A DNA stretch of 64,000 nucleotides, from positions 2,303,701-2,367,700 of the forward strand of contig JAEPQD010000001.1 in NCBI GenBank assembly GCA_017642695.1, given 5' to 3'. Below the pieces are notes generated by a model. That model did not search any database and was not told the origin of the DNA. It saw only the letters and a list, made by a program, of their open reading frames with translations. Both the position numbers and the translations under genes were made by a program. Source of the DNA: Parvibaculum sp. GTDB taxonomy: Bacteria > Pseudomonadota > Alphaproteobacteria > Parvibaculales > Parvibaculaceae. Shown in pieces: positions 8,952 to 18,205 of this stretch. Positions within the stretch are counted from its first letter, which is position 1. Each line of letters opens with the position of its first letter.

Positions 8952-10754
8952 TCAGCCGGCGGCAACCGACTTTGATATAGCAGACGCGGTCTTCGGCAAG
9001 TGAATTTCCACAACAGTGCCGAGACCAACTTTGCTCGCGATGTGCAGCGTTCCGCCATGCGCTTCCGTGAGGCGCTTCACGATGGCAAGCCCGAGGCCCG
9101 CACCCGCATCGTCGGTCGAGTAGGGGCTGAAATGGGTCCTGTAACTTCCCGCCTGCTTGAATGGCTCGGTCACGGTCGCCAGCGCGTCCTTTGGAATACC
9201 GCATCCCGTGTCGATGACGCGGAAAACGATCCCGTCCCAACCCTTCGGGCAAATCTTGATGCGGACGGCCGCGTATTCCTTAGAACTCTTGATCGCGTTG
9301 CTTACGAGGTTGGTCAGCATCTGCACCAGCCGAACCTCGTCACCCATGATCGTTGCGTCGCGCATGGTGCACACGACGTCGAGCGCGACGGAGCGGCGCG
9401 TAGCCTGCGGTCTCGTCAGCGTCAGGCAGCGGCCTAGAATATCCGACACGCCGACCAGTGCGCAGTTCAGTTCGAGCGTACCGGCATTCGTCCTGGATAT
9501 GTCAAGAATATCGGAGATCAGTGACAGCAGATGCTGACCGCTTGCGTGGATGTCGTTGCCATACTCCAGGTACTTCGGGCTGCCGACGGGACCGAAAGCT
9601 TGCGTCCGGATGAGGTCTGAAAAGCCGATAACCGCGTTGAGCGGCGTTCGAAGTTCGTGGCTCATCACGGCGAGAAAATCAGCCTTCGCCTTGTTCGCCG
9701 CTGTCGCCTCGTCAAGGGCTTGGACGACTTTCTGCTGGCTTTCCTCAAGGTCTTGGGAACGCTTCAACAACTCCTTGTTGAGCGTCAGCACGACCTCGGC
9801 CTGAGCATAGGCGCGCCGCAGCGATAGCAGGATAAGTCCGGTCACCGCGAGAAGGATCGCAAGAACCCATGGAGACGTACTTTGCAGAAAGGCCCGTCCG
9901 GGCGCGGGCGCGGACCAGACGAGATATCCAATGGGCTTCCCATCGGCATTCTTCAGCGAGAGGGAATCCGCTCGGTCCTTCGCCGGATCGATTCCGAGAC
10001 GGAGCTGATCCAGAAGATAGGACTCGCTTGTAGCAGTGAGCCATTCATCGTCGAGCTTGCGAAGGAAGATCAGGACGCCGCGCTTGTAGCTGCCGATCTC
10101 TTCCTCATCAGGTTCTTCGGGGGTGAGGACGGACGCCGACGCGATGAAGAAATCTCCGCCAAGGACGATGAAGGCCGAACTCGCCTCAGGATCGTCCCAA
10201 GAGGTCGTTCGAGCCTGCTCGGCAAGTGTCACGAGTTCGCCAGGAACAGGAAAGAAAGCGGGATCGATCGACGTCTCCCCGTCGATCATCGAGTAAAGGG
10301 GGGTATTGTCTGGGTCGAGCACCAGAGTGCGGGACATGCCTAGGTTTTCGGCTGCATACTCGCCGACATTGTTGTCGGCCCAGCGCTTGTCGAATTTCCG
10401 CGTGAGCGCTTCCACGGCGGCATCCCAGAAACCGTAGTCTCCCGCGACGAAGGCGACATCCTCCACGCTCTTGCGGAGTGCGGTTTCCGCAAGCTGGTGT
10501 GACTGATCGCGGGCGAAGCGGTCGAGCTCGCGTGTTCCCGCAGCGAGGAGGAGAAGAATACCAAGACCGAAGATGCTGAGCACAGCGGCAAGCGGCCAGA
10601 CCGATTTCGGTTTGCTCGAATGGGACGGCACGGCGGTGGCCGTACTCTCCTCTTTCGTTGTCACCGGAGGCGAGACAACGTCCGAAATGGATCGTTCGGA
10701 ATGGAGCGAATTGGGCACGATACTCACCGGCGCTATACCACCCTCTAAGTGCAC
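8952..10754 (-). CDS. Membrane hybrid-less sensor histidine kinase with CHASE4-like sensor
   Basis: The 600-residue protein has one transmembrane helix near residues 52-72 and a second near 273-290. The periplasmic domain between them is CHASE4-like, with the motif VAGDYGFWDA. A coiled linker follows, then a HisKA dimerisation domain with phospho-acceptor His in MSHELRTPLN. The HATPase domain has its N box in NLVSNAIKSSKE, G1 in DTGCGIP and G2 in GAGLGLAIV. No receiver domain and no neighbouring response regulator are present, so it is an orphan kinase of unknown signal. The general family resembles PleC/DivJ-type alphaproteobacterial kinases in its catalytic part. Confidence 0.85.
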   Translation of the reverse strand: MHLEGGIAPVSIVPNSLHSERSISDVVSPPVTTKEESTATAVPSHSSKPKSVWPLAAVLSIFGLGILLLLAAGTRELDRFARDQSHQLAETALRKSVEDVAFVAGDYGFWDAAVEALTRKFDKRWADNNVGEYAAENLGMSRTLVLDPDNTPLYSMIDGETSIDPAFFPVPGELVTLAEQARTTSWDDPEASSAFIVLGGDFFIASASVLTPEEPDEEEIGSYKRGVLIFLRKLDDEWLTATSESYLLDQLRLGIDPAKDRADSLSLKNADGKPIGYLVWSAPAPGRAFLQSTSPWVLAILLAVTGLILLSLRRAYAQAEVVLTLNKELLKRSQDLEESQQKVVQALDEATAANKAKADFLAVMSHELRTPLNAVIGFSDLIRTQAFGPVGSPKYLEYGNDIHASGQHLLSLISDILDISRTNAGTLELNCALVGVSDILGRCLTLTRPQATRRSVALDVVCTMRDATIMGDEVRLVQMLTNLVSNAIKSSKEYAAVRIKICPKGWDGIVFRVIDTGCGIPKDALATVTEPFKQAGSYRTHFSPYSTDDAGAGLGLAIVKRLTEAHGGTLHIASKVGLGTVVEIHLPKTASAISKSVAAG

Positions 10755-10949
10755 CCCGAGTCGTAATTAAGCTGTTAACAACGGAGCGTTCGCCCTGCAT
10801 AAGCCCATTAAGTGAAACCATTGTTTTTATTTGGCTGACGCAGCGGCGAAGCCGCCTCTCAAGACCCCGAAATGCGACGGTTGTAGGCCACCTCACAAGG
10901 CCGATAAACTCCCGCCAACAACAATGAATGGTTTGGGAAAGGGAGACGT

Positions 10950-12458
10950 ATGGCCCAGCAACTGGTGGGACTTACTGCCTATGGCGGATACATTCCGCGC
11001 CTGAGGCTTCAGCGGAAATCTGTGGTTCAGGCCAATGCCTGGGTAGCGCCCAACTTCCTCGGCAAGGGGAAGGGTGAACGCTCCATGGCGAACTGGGACG
11101 AAGACGCTGTGACGATGGCCGTCGAGGCTGCCCGCGACCTGCTCGGGCCGGACGACGACCGGAGCCATGTGGACGCGCTTTACTTCGGTTCCACGACCAT
11201 GCCGTTCCGGGACCGGCTCAACAGCGGCATCGTTGCGGCAGCTCTGACACTTGACGAGAAGGTTCGCGCCGTGGACGTCGGCTCGACACAGCGCGCGGGC
11301 ACGAGTGCACTCCTGCAGGCGGTGTCCGCCGTGAAGGCCGGCGAGGCCAGACATGCCCTGGTCCTTGCCTCCGATCATCGCAAGACAAAGGCGGTAACCG
11401 CGCAGGAACTCGATTTTGGTGATGGCGCTGCCGCCCTGTCCGTCGGCACGGACAATGTCATCGCGAACTATCTTGGCGGGGCAAGCCTCACTGTCGACTT
11501 CGTGGACCACTTCCGCGGGGACACTGAGGAGTTTGACTACAACTGGGAAGAGCGCTGGATCCGCGACGAAGGTTTCGCGAAAATTGTACCACGCGCGGTC
11601 AAGGCAGCACTCGAAGATTCCGGCGTAAGTGCCGATGAAGTAAGGCATTTCGTTTTGCCGTGCAGCTTCGGCATGAAGTTCGTGCAGCAACTTGCGAAAC
11701 GCTCGGGCATCGATCCGGAGACGGCACGGGATACCCTTGCGGGCAATTGCGGTGAGACTGGAGCAGCCCATGCGCTCGTCATGCTGATCCATACGCTTCA
11801 AACGGAGGCGAAGCCCGGCGACAAGGTGCTCGTCCTCCAGTTCGGCGGCGGCTGCGATGCGCTCGTCTTCGAAGTGACGGACAAGATCGCAAGCCAGGCG
11901 GGCAAGCGCGGCATCGTGGGTTCGCTTAAGGATCGAATGGAGGAGACGAACTATATGAAGTTCCTCACCTTCAACGGTCTGATCGAATGGGAAAAGGGCA
12001 TGCGGGCTGAGCAGGACAAGAAGACCGCTCTCACCACGCTCTATCGCAACGAGGACATGTTGATGGGCCTCGTGGGCGGGCGCTGCAAGGAAACGGGCGT
12101 CGTCCAGTTCCCACGCTCGCGAATTTCGGTCAATCCGAACAACCATACGGTCGACACGCAGGAGCCCTACAAGTTCGCCGAGAAGAAGGCAAAGATCCTC
12201 TCGTGGTCAGCCGACTTCCTGTCCTTCAGCATGAACCCGCCGAACCATTACGGCATGGTGGTGTTCGACGAAGGCGGCCGGATCATGATGGACTTCACGG
12301 ATGTGGAGCCCGGTACCGTGGACTCCGGCATGGAAGTAAAGCTCGTCTTCCGGATCAAGGAATTCGACGACAAGCGGGGTTTCCGCCGCTATTTCTGGAA
12401 GGCGGTACCCATCGCATCGAGCGCAGCGAAATCGCAAACGGGCCAGGCGGCCGAATAG
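10950..12458 (+). CDS. HMG-CoA synthase-like protein with C-terminal DUF35 OB-fold
   Basis: Residues 1 to about 350 have the thiolase fold of the HMG-CoA synthase/KAS III superfamily. Residues 370 to 490 match the acyl-CoA-binding OB-fold of DUF35 proteins (FPRSRISVNP, VEPGTVDSGMEVKLVFRI). Where the family normally has its catalytic Cys (ACYGGT-like) this protein reads STQRAGT, so the nucleophile appears lost. The DUF35 zinc ribbon is also reduced to a single Cys (GGRCKETG). Classical condensing activity is therefore doubtful. The thiolase gene starts 12 bases later, and DUF35/thiolase partners often form complexes. The pair may act together on steroid or branched acyl-CoAs (inference). Confidence 0.8.
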   Translation: MAQQLVGLTAYGGYIPRLRLQRKSVVQANAWVAPNFLGKGKGERSMANWDEDAVTMAVEAARDLLGPDDDRSHVDALYFGSTTMPFRDRLNSGIVAAALTLDEKVRAVDVGSTQRAGTSALLQAVSAVKAGEARHALVLASDHRKTKAVTAQELDFGDGAAALSVGTDNVIANYLGGASLTVDFVDHFRGDTEEFDYNWEERWIRDEGFAKIVPRAVKAALEDSGVSADEVRHFVLPCSFGMKFVQQLAKRSGIDPETARDTLAGNCGETGAAHALVMLIHTLQTEAKPGDKVLVLQFGGGCDALVFEVTDKIASQAGKRGIVGSLKDRMEETNYMKFLTFNGLIEWEKGMRAEQDKKTALTTLYRNEDMLMGLVGGRCKETGVVQFPRSRISVNPNNHTVDTQEPYKFAEKKAKILSWSADFLSFSMNPPNHYGMVVFDEGGRIMMDFTDVEPGTVDSGMEVKLVFRIKEFDDKRGFRRYFWKAVPIASSAAKSQTGQAAE

Positions 12459-12470
12459 GGAGAAACGAAC

Positions 12471-13673
12471 ATGGCGACAGGTATCAAGGACAAGGTCGCG
12501 ATCCTCGGCATGGGATGCTCGAAGTTCGGCGAACGCTGGGACGCAGGACCCGAGGAACTGATGGTCGAGGCCTATCTCGAGGCAATGCAGGATGCAGGCA
12601 TCGAGCCGACGCAGCTCGACGCCGCCTGGTTCTCGACGCATATCGACGAGATCGGTACGGGCAAGGGCGGCACGCCGCTTTCGCTGGCTCTTCGTCTGCC
12701 GAACATTGCGGTCACTCGCGTTGAGAATTTCTGCGCCTCGGGCTCCGAAGCGCTGCGCGGTGCGGTCTACGCGGTCGCATCGGGCGCCGCGGACATCGCG
12801 CTCGCTGTCGGTGTCGAGAAGCTCAAGGACACCGGCTATGGCGGTTTGCCGGTCGGCAACATGGGCACGCTCAACCCGCAGTGGTCACCTTCGGGTTCGG
12901 CGCCCGGCAACTTCGCCCAACTCGCCTCGGCCTACCGGGCGAAGCACGGCGTGAACAAGGAGGACCTGAAGCGCGCCATCGCCCATGTTTCGGTAAAGAG
13001 CCATGCCAACGGCGCCAAGAACCCCAAGGCGCACCTCCGCAATGAGGTAACCGAGGAACAGGTCATGGGTGCCCCCATGATCGCCGAGCCACTCGGCCTT
13101 TTCGATTGCTGTGGCGTGTCGGACGGTGCGGCGGCGGCCATCGTGACGACCCCGGAAATAGCGAAGGCCATGGGCAAGAAGGATATCGTGACCGTGAAGG
13201 CGATGCAGCTTTCGGTCTCGAATGGTCTCGAAAGCCAGCACAACAGCTGGGACGGAAGCTACTTCCACACGGCTCGCATCGCCGCGAAGAAGGCCTACAA
13301 GGAAGCCGGTATCGACAATCCTCGCGAGCAGGTCAGCATGATCGAGGTGCATGATTGCTTCTCGATTACCGAGCTCGTAACCATGGAAGACATCTTCATA
13401 TCGCCCGAAGGTGGTGCGGTGAAGGACGTCATGGACGGCTTCTACGATGCGGACGGCAAGGTTCCCTGTCAGATCGACGGTGGCCTCAAGTGCTTCGGCC
13501 ATCCGATCGGCGCGTCCGGTTTGCGCATGGCCTACGAGATGTATCTCCAGCTTCAGGGCCGGGCGGGAGAACGGCAGCTTGCCAATCCGAAGATCGGCAT
13601 GACCCACAATCTGGGCGGGGCACCCTCCCAGAATGTCTGTTCCGTGACTATCGTCGGCGCCCACGGCGTTTAA
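12471..13673 (+). CDS. Thiolase family protein (SCP-x type)
   Basis: The 400-residue thiolase-fold protein has the acyl-accepting Cys in ENFCASGSEAL near residue 88, the His-containing EVHDCFS motif near residue 297, and the GHPIGASG signature near residue 344. It belongs to the lipid-transfer/SCP-x subgroup, usually annotated as acetyl-CoA acetyltransferase. It probably cleaves 3-oxoacyl-CoAs. It is co-transcribed with the upstream HMG-CoA-synthase-like/DUF35 gene and followed by a strong terminator, making a two-gene unit. The substrate is unknown; sterol side chains, alkanes or aromatic intermediates are all plausible. Confidence 0.85.
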   Translation: MATGIKDKVAILGMGCSKFGERWDAGPEELMVEAYLEAMQDAGIEPTQLDAAWFSTHIDEIGTGKGGTPLSLALRLPNIAVTRVENFCASGSEALRGAVYAVASGAADIALAVGVEKLKDTGYGGLPVGNMGTLNPQWSPSGSAPGNFAQLASAYRAKHGVNKEDLKRAIAHVSVKSHANGAKNPKAHLRNEVTEEQVMGAPMIAEPLGLFDCCGVSDGAAAAIVTTPEIAKAMGKKDIVTVKAMQLSVSNGLESQHNSWDGSYFHTARIAAKKAYKEAGIDNPREQVSMIEVHDCFSITELVTMEDIFISPEGGAVKDVMDGFYDADGKVPCQIDGGLKCFGHPIGASGLRMAYEMYLQLQGRAGERQLANPKIGMTHNLGGAPSQNVCSVTIVGAHGV

Positions 13674-13694
13674 TGAAGCCGAACAAAATGGAAG

Positions 13695-13720
13695 AGGCCG
13701 GGTTCGTCCCGGCCTTTTTT
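13695..13720 (+). terminator. Intrinsic terminator of the thiolase operon
   Basis: A perfect eight-base-pair GC-rich stem (AGGCCGGG against CCCGGCCT) with a five-base loop is followed directly by six T residues, 22 bases after the thiolase stop. It is one of the clearest intrinsic terminators in the window. Confidence 0.9.
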
Positions 13721-13817
13721 ATGCCTTTGTTCTCCCTAACATCCCTCTTCCAACGGCGGGCAACCGCCCGATTCCTGTCCTTTCCACCCCCTTAGGGGCC
13801 GGGGCCCGTCTCGCCAA

Positions 13818-15326
13818 TTGCTCTTTAATTCACCCGTCTTTCTCTTTGGCTTCCTGCCGCTGACGGCACTCCTGTGCTTCGTCATCCGGGCGAAGCTTGG
13901 CCGCGAGGCAAGCCTCGGTTTCCTCGTTCTGGCCTCGCTTCTCTTCTATGGCTGGTGGAATCCCGTCTACCTGCCGCTCCTGATCGGCCTCGCGATCTTC
14001 AACTTCGTCATGGCCCGCGCGATCATGATTGAGCGGCTGAAGCCCCGGGGCGGCATGGCGACCATGTTGACCACTTTTGGCGTGACGGTGGATCTCGCAT
14101 CGCTTGCCTTCTTCAAATACACCGACTTCTTGATCGGTACATCGAACGCGGTTCTCGATACCGATTTTCCGCTGCAACACATCGTTCTGCCGCTCGCGAT
14201 CTCCTTCTTCACTTTCCAGAAAATCGCCTATCTGGTGGACGCACGGCGAGGGGAGGTCGAGCCTCACTCCTTCCTCGAATACTGCTTCTTCGTGATGTTC
14301 TTCCCGCAGCTCATCGCGGGTCCCATCGTCCATCACAAGGAAATCTTCTCGCAGACCAAGACGACACGCGGCTTCGCCTTCGACCGGATGAACGTCGCTA
14401 TCGGCCTTACCATCTTCTTCATCGGCCTCTTCAAGAAGGTGGTGCTCGCGGACAATGTTGCACTGGTCGCAACGCCCGTATTCGCCGAGGCGGCGAATGG
14501 CGGAACCATCGGTTTCTTCGAGGCCTGGGAGGGGATGCTCGCCTATACCTTCCAGCTCTATTTCGACTTCTCCGGCTATTCCGACATGGCGATCGGCGCG
14601 GCGCGCATCTTCGGTATCAAGCTGCCGCTCAACTTCCATTCGCCTTACCAGGCGCTCAACATCACCGATTTCTGGCGCCGCTGGCACATGACGCTGTCGC
14701 GCTTCCTGCGCGACTATCTCTACATTTCGCTAGGCGGCAACCGTCGCGGCAAGGTCCGCCGCTATCTCAACCTCTTCATCACCATGGCGCTGGGCGGCTT
14801 GTGGCACGGCCCGGCATGGACCTTCATGCTCTGGGGCGCGGCGCATGGGCTCATGCTGATTGTGAACCACGGCTGGAGCGCGCTTCCGATCCGTAGGATC
14901 AATACCTGGTGGTCCCGTGGTTTCGCCCGGGCGCTTACCTTCCTCTGCGTGGCGCTCGCCTGGGTGCTTTTCCGCGCGGCTGATCTCGACGCTGCGACCG
15001 CCATCTATCGCGGGCTCGTCGCCGTACCGGATCTTGGCGACATGGGCCGTCTCGTGGAGGACCTCTCTTGGCTCGCCTTCTGGATGGGCATCGTCTGGTT
15101 CTGGCCGAACACCCAGCAATGGCTTGCGATGGTGCGCCCCGCCTTCAACTACAAATGGGCGGACCGGAAGGCTGATCCGCTGCTTCTTCCCGTCGATGGC
15201 ACGAAGTTCCAGCGGCTGGCGCTCTGGCGTCCGAGCGGCCGGGTCGCCATCGCTGTTGGCTTGATGGCTGCTGCATCCTTCCTGAGCTTGCAGCGCGTCA
15301 GCGAATTCCTCTATTTCCAGTTCTGA
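13818..15326 (+). CDS. MBOAT O-acyltransferase (AlgI-like)
   Basis: The 502-residue polytopic membrane protein begins LLFNSPVFLF, the canonical AlgI/MBOAT start, so the TTG at 13818 is the likely initiation codon. About ten membrane helices are visible. The invariant MBOAT histidines are in GGLWHGPAWT near residue 333 and LWGAAHG near residue 347, with FDFSGYSDMAIG and DFWRRWHMTLS also conserved. AlgI-type proteins move acetyl groups across the inner membrane for O-acetylation of exported polysaccharide. The following SGNH-like gene is the expected periplasmic partner. Confidence 0.9.
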   Translation: MLFNSPVFLFGFLPLTALLCFVIRAKLGREASLGFLVLASLLFYGWWNPVYLPLLIGLAIFNFVMARAIMIERLKPRGGMATMLTTFGVTVDLASLAFFKYTDFLIGTSNAVLDTDFPLQHIVLPLAISFFTFQKIAYLVDARRGEVEPHSFLEYCFFVMFFPQLIAGPIVHHKEIFSQTKTTRGFAFDRMNVAIGLTIFFIGLFKKVVLADNVALVATPVFAEAANGGTIGFFEAWEGMLAYTFQLYFDFSGYSDMAIGAARIFGIKLPLNFHSPYQALNITDFWRRWHMTLSRFLRDYLYISLGGNRRGKVRRYLNLFITMALGGLWHGPAWTFMLWGAAHGLMLIVNHGWSALPIRRINTWWSRGFARALTFLCVALAWVLFRAADLDAATAIYRGLVAVPDLGDMGRLVEDLSWLAFWMGIVWFWPNTQQWLAMVRPAFNYKWADRKADPLLLPVDGTKFQRLALWRPSGRVAIAVGLMAAASFLSLQRVSEFLYFQF

Positions 15327-15340
15327 ATGCGTATCGACCG

Positions 15341-16363
15341 ATGACCATGAGCAACCACATTCCGGGCTACCTCGCGGCGATCGCAGCAACGGTCATCGCC
15401 TGCGCCGTCGCGGTCTTCGCGGCCAACGCCATGGTCGACCCGATGTGGTACTTCGGCGGCAACAAGCTCGGCACGGTGAACTACGCCTTCAACGAGCGCC
15501 TCAGTAAGGTGAACCTCTTCGAGGCAAACGACGGCGAATATGATTGCGTCATCTTTGGCGATAGCCGGGTGACGCTTCTGCCGCAGGACGAAATCGAGGG
15601 ATACCGTTGCTTCAACTTCGCCTTTTCGGCGGGGAAGGCCCAGGAAGCCGTTGCCTATGCGCAATACCTGCGTGGTAAAGGATTCCGTCCGGACCTCGTC
15701 ATCATGGGCGTCCCGGGCGCGGCCTTTCGTGAACGCATCGGTGGCACCAACATCCCATCCTTCATTCGCGACGAGACGGCGCCGAAATCCGCCTATCTCA
15801 CCTATCTGTCCTTCGACACGCTGTCGATGTCGGAGCAGACGCTCTTCGGGGAGTCGCCGCTCGACCGCGTCTATACCCGGAACTTCAAATGCCGTGTTGC
15901 GCCCGGCGCTCCAGAATATGATCCCTCCGTTCCGATCCGCGATCTGATGGCAGGCCGCTTCACCGGCTCTCATCGTGTGAAGTTCTATGACGAGTTGAGG
16001 GAAATCTTCCCGGAAGCGGAACTTGTCGGCTACGTACCACCGATCTCGGCCTGGGCCATCGATGCATACGCGAAGGCTGGCTGGCTGGAGGATTATACGA
16101 AGGCGCTTCATCTCGCCTCGCAGAAGTTCGACCGCTTCGTCGATTTCGGCGTGCCGTCTGCGCTCACCATCGATACAGCGAATACCTATGACGGCACCCA
16201 CTACTCCGAACCGGCGAACAGCATCATCGCGGCGTCCCTGCTTGCGGAAAAACATGGTGACGCGCTCGACCTGAAGCAGCTGAGTGCGAAAGAGATGCTG
16301 ACGATTTACCGGAAGAGGCTGGAACGCTACAGGCCGGAACTCGAGGCCGGGCTCGAAAATTAG
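15341..16363 (+). CDS. SGNH-like periplasmic partner of the MBOAT (AlgJ/AlgX-like)
   Basis: The 340-residue protein has one N-terminal membrane anchor or signal (about residues 8-30). It carries the SGNH elements GDSR near residue 73 and YDGTHYSE near residue 285, which supply the Ser and the Asp/His. Proteins of this kind receive the acetyl group passed by an MBOAT and place it on polysaccharide. It follows the MBOAT gene by 14 bases on the same strand. Its 3' end overlaps the convergent PAS gene by four bases. The polysaccharide target is not identified, and no alginate genes are present. Confidence 0.75.
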   Translation: MTMSNHIPGYLAAIAATVIACAVAVFAANAMVDPMWYFGGNKLGTVNYAFNERLSKVNLFEANDGEYDCVIFGDSRVTLLPQDEIEGYRCFNFAFSAGKAQEAVAYAQYLRGKGFRPDLVIMGVPGAAFRERIGGTNIPSFIRDETAPKSAYLTYLSFDTLSMSEQTLFGESPLDRVYTRNFKCRVAPGAPEYDPSVPIRDLMAGRFTGSHRVKFYDELREIFPEAELVGYVPPISAWAIDAYAKAGWLEDYTKALHLASQKFDRFVDFGVPSALTIDTANTYDGTHYSEPANSIIAASLLAEKHGDALDLKQLSAKEMLTIYRKRLERYRPELEAGLEN

Positions 16364-16950
16364 ACGCAGGCGGGCAAGCGTACCGCGCACTCTGTCGCGA
16401 GCGGTGCGATAACAACAAAAATCTGGTCGGTGCCGTTGCCCGACGCCGTCACCGGAAAGACCCCGCGATAGACCTTGATGAAGTCCTTGGTTTGGATCGG
16501 GAGGTTTGTGGCGGAGAGGATGGGACGGCCTTCCTCCAGCACCCTTGCGAACTCATGCCGTCTTATGGCAGCGCCCTCGGGCGTCAGGTTCTCGCCGAGC
16601 ATTTTTCCGGTGTAGTCGATACCGAAAAGATCGGTACAGCCCGTGCCCGCAAGTCGGTAGCGGAATTCCGTCGTCGAATGGAAACGTAGAACTTCCAGAA
16701 CCATGAGCCAGGGCAATACGCCCGCGATCTCTGCTGGATTGATGCGGCTGCGAGGCGGAATGACGGTGTCATTGGCATGTAACGTCCAATAAGCCAAGAA
16801 GGCCCGAACGGGATGCCGCTCCGAAATGGCGTCGACTTCAATTTCGCTGTAAGCCACGGTGCATTCCAGCAGAGTTGTTGATACTCCTGACCGGAAGTCT
16901 CGCCGAAACCACTTACCAAAGCGTGACCGAAATGGAGGGAAAACCGCCAT
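16360..16950 (-). CDS. PAS-domain protein (PAS_5-like)
   Basis: The protein is about 196 residues from the chosen ATG. A single PAS-like domain of the alphaproteobacterial PAS_5 type covers most of it, with RHPVRAFLAYWT, LPWLMVLEV and FRYRLAGTG followed by FGIDYTGKMLGENL. No output domain is seen. It may be a stand-alone sensor or partner protein. The start is uncertain, since a GTG or a later ATG would also give the domain. It lies 38 bases after the enoyl-CoA hydratase gene at the end of the minus-strand catabolic operon. Confidence 0.65.
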   Translation of the reverse strand: MAVFPPFRSRFGKWFRRDFRSGVSTTLLECTVAYSEIEVDAISERHPVRAFLAYWTLHANDTVIPPRSRINPAEIAGVLPWLMVLEVLRFHSTTEFRYRLAGTGCTDLFGIDYTGKMLGENLTPEGAAIRRHEFARVLEEGRPILSATNLPIQTKDFIKVYRGVFPVTASGNGTDQIFVVIAPLATECAVRLPACV

Positions 16951-16988
16951 TCCACAGTGTGGGACAAGTTGAAATCTGGCCTGAAGTC

Positions 16989-17810
16989 TCAAGCATCTCG
17001 GCGCTTGTTGATATCCTCGCCGCCATCAAGGAACGCTTGCATGGCATCAACGGCCTCCTCATCACTGGAGATCAGAACGCTGAAACGTCCGCGTGCATGA
17101 CCACTGGCATCATCCAGTGATTTTTCTGCACCTAGTTTGACCAGAGCCTTTGCTTCCGCTATTCCGCGCGCCGGCATCGTGACAAACTCCATGGCGATGG
17201 CCTTGGCGCGATCAAGTGCTGGACCAGTCGCTACTTCGTGAACCATACCGAGTTGCCTTGCCTCATCTGGCCCAACGGTTCGTCCGCGCAGGATCAACTC
17301 AAGCGCCCTCGCTTGGCCAATCAGACGAGGGAGACGTTCTGTACCGCCCGCGCCAGGGAATATTCCGATATTCGTCTCAGGGAGGCCGATCCGGTAGTCG
17401 CCACTTTCCGCAATCCGGATGTCACAACAGAGCGCAAATTCGAACCCGCCACCCTGGGCAAATCCGTTGATGGCCGCGATCGTCGGTTTCGGCATGCGGT
17501 CAACCCGGTCGAACACCGCCGAAATCGCGTTCCCGCGCTGACCTGCCGCCATCATCTGCTCTTCCGTGCCGCCGCTTACCTTGATGTGACCGGCAACGGC
17601 AACGATCTCGGCGACGTCGTAGTGACGGACAAAGACGCCAGGTACACCGCCAGTGAATATCACCACCCGTACCGTGTCGTCTTCGGCCAGCTGGTCGACG
17701 ATCTCACCAAGCTGCGCAACCTGCGCTGCGTTCATGTAGCCACGCGGCGGGTTAGTGAAAGTTACAATGGCGATGGCGCCGATAGTTTCGAAGCTGACCA
17801 GGTCACTCAT
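16989..17810 (-). CDS. Enoyl-CoA hydratase/isomerase family protein
   Basis: This crotonase-fold protein has 273 residues. The two acidic positions used by active hydratases are present: Glu in [11 protein letters not shown] near residue 121 and Glu in [19 protein letters not shown] near residue 143. It should add water to, or isomerise, 2-enoyl-CoA esters. The ATG at 17810 overlaps the stop of the upstream DUF6285-like gene in an ATGA junction, showing translational coupling. That makes it part of the operon with the APH-type kinase and the CrtC-like gene. Confidence 0.85.
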   Translation of the reverse strand: MSDLVSFETIGAIAIVTFTNPPRGYMNAAQVAQLGEIVDQLAEDDTVRVVIFTGGVPGVFVRHYDVAEIVAVAGHIKVSGGTEEQMMAAGQRGNAISAVFDRVDRMPKPTIAAINGFAQGGGFEFALCCDIRIAESGDYRIGLPETNIGIFPGAGGTERLPRLIGQARALELILRGRTVGPDEARQLGMVHEVATGPALDRAKAIAMEFVTMPARGIAEAKALVKLGAEKSLDDASGHARGRFSVLISSDEEAVDAMQAFLDGGEDINKRRDA

Positions 17811-18193
17811 TCGTCCCGTCCGCTTTCTTCCAGCGCGCGCCGGTATCCGGAATATTTTGGCTGGTCGATTGCGAGCTTGGTGAGCGTCGTTTCCCAGAGA
17901 TGATCCTTCAGCCCCGGCGTGTCGAGCGTCAGTTCGCCTTTCTCGATCTTTGTGCACAGCTCCCGGTTCAGTTCCTCCATCGTTCCGTCTTTTGAGAGGA
18001 GGGTCTTGAGTCGCGCCAGTTCCCTGGCCGTGGCATCCGGGCCGATCTCCAACTCGCGCTTCACGATGTCGAGTGCATTCGCCGCCACGCGGGCATGGAA
18101 GGCCGCATGGCCCTGCAACTGGGGCATGGCATGGTTGCGGAGGAATTCCGTCACGGCCTCGACGAGTTCGATGGCGGAAGGCTGGTCCTGCAT
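17807..18193 (-). CDS. DUF6285-like small protein
   Basis: This helical 128-residue protein begins MQDQPSAIELVEAVTEFL and contains the pattern HAAFHARVAANALDIVKREL. It resembles the DUF6285 family, which is regularly found beside APH-type phosphotransferases and acyl-CoA enzymes; that match is from memory. The biochemical role is unknown. It lies 12 bases after the phosphotransferase gene and overlaps the hydratase start by four bases, so the three are made together. Confidence 0.7.
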   Translation of the reverse strand: MQDQPSAIELVEAVTEFLRNHAMPQLQGHAAFHARVAANALDIVKRELEIGPDATARELARLKTLLSKDGTMEELNRELCTKIEKGELTLDTPGLKDHLWETTLTKLAIDQPKYSGYRRALEESGRDE

Positions 18194-18205
18194 GCTTTCA
18201 CTCCA

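Noticed and set aside
10755..10790. TTAA pair resembling a CtrA site upstream of the histidine kinase
   Set aside because: The two TTAA blocks are four bases apart instead of the seven in the CtrA consensus.
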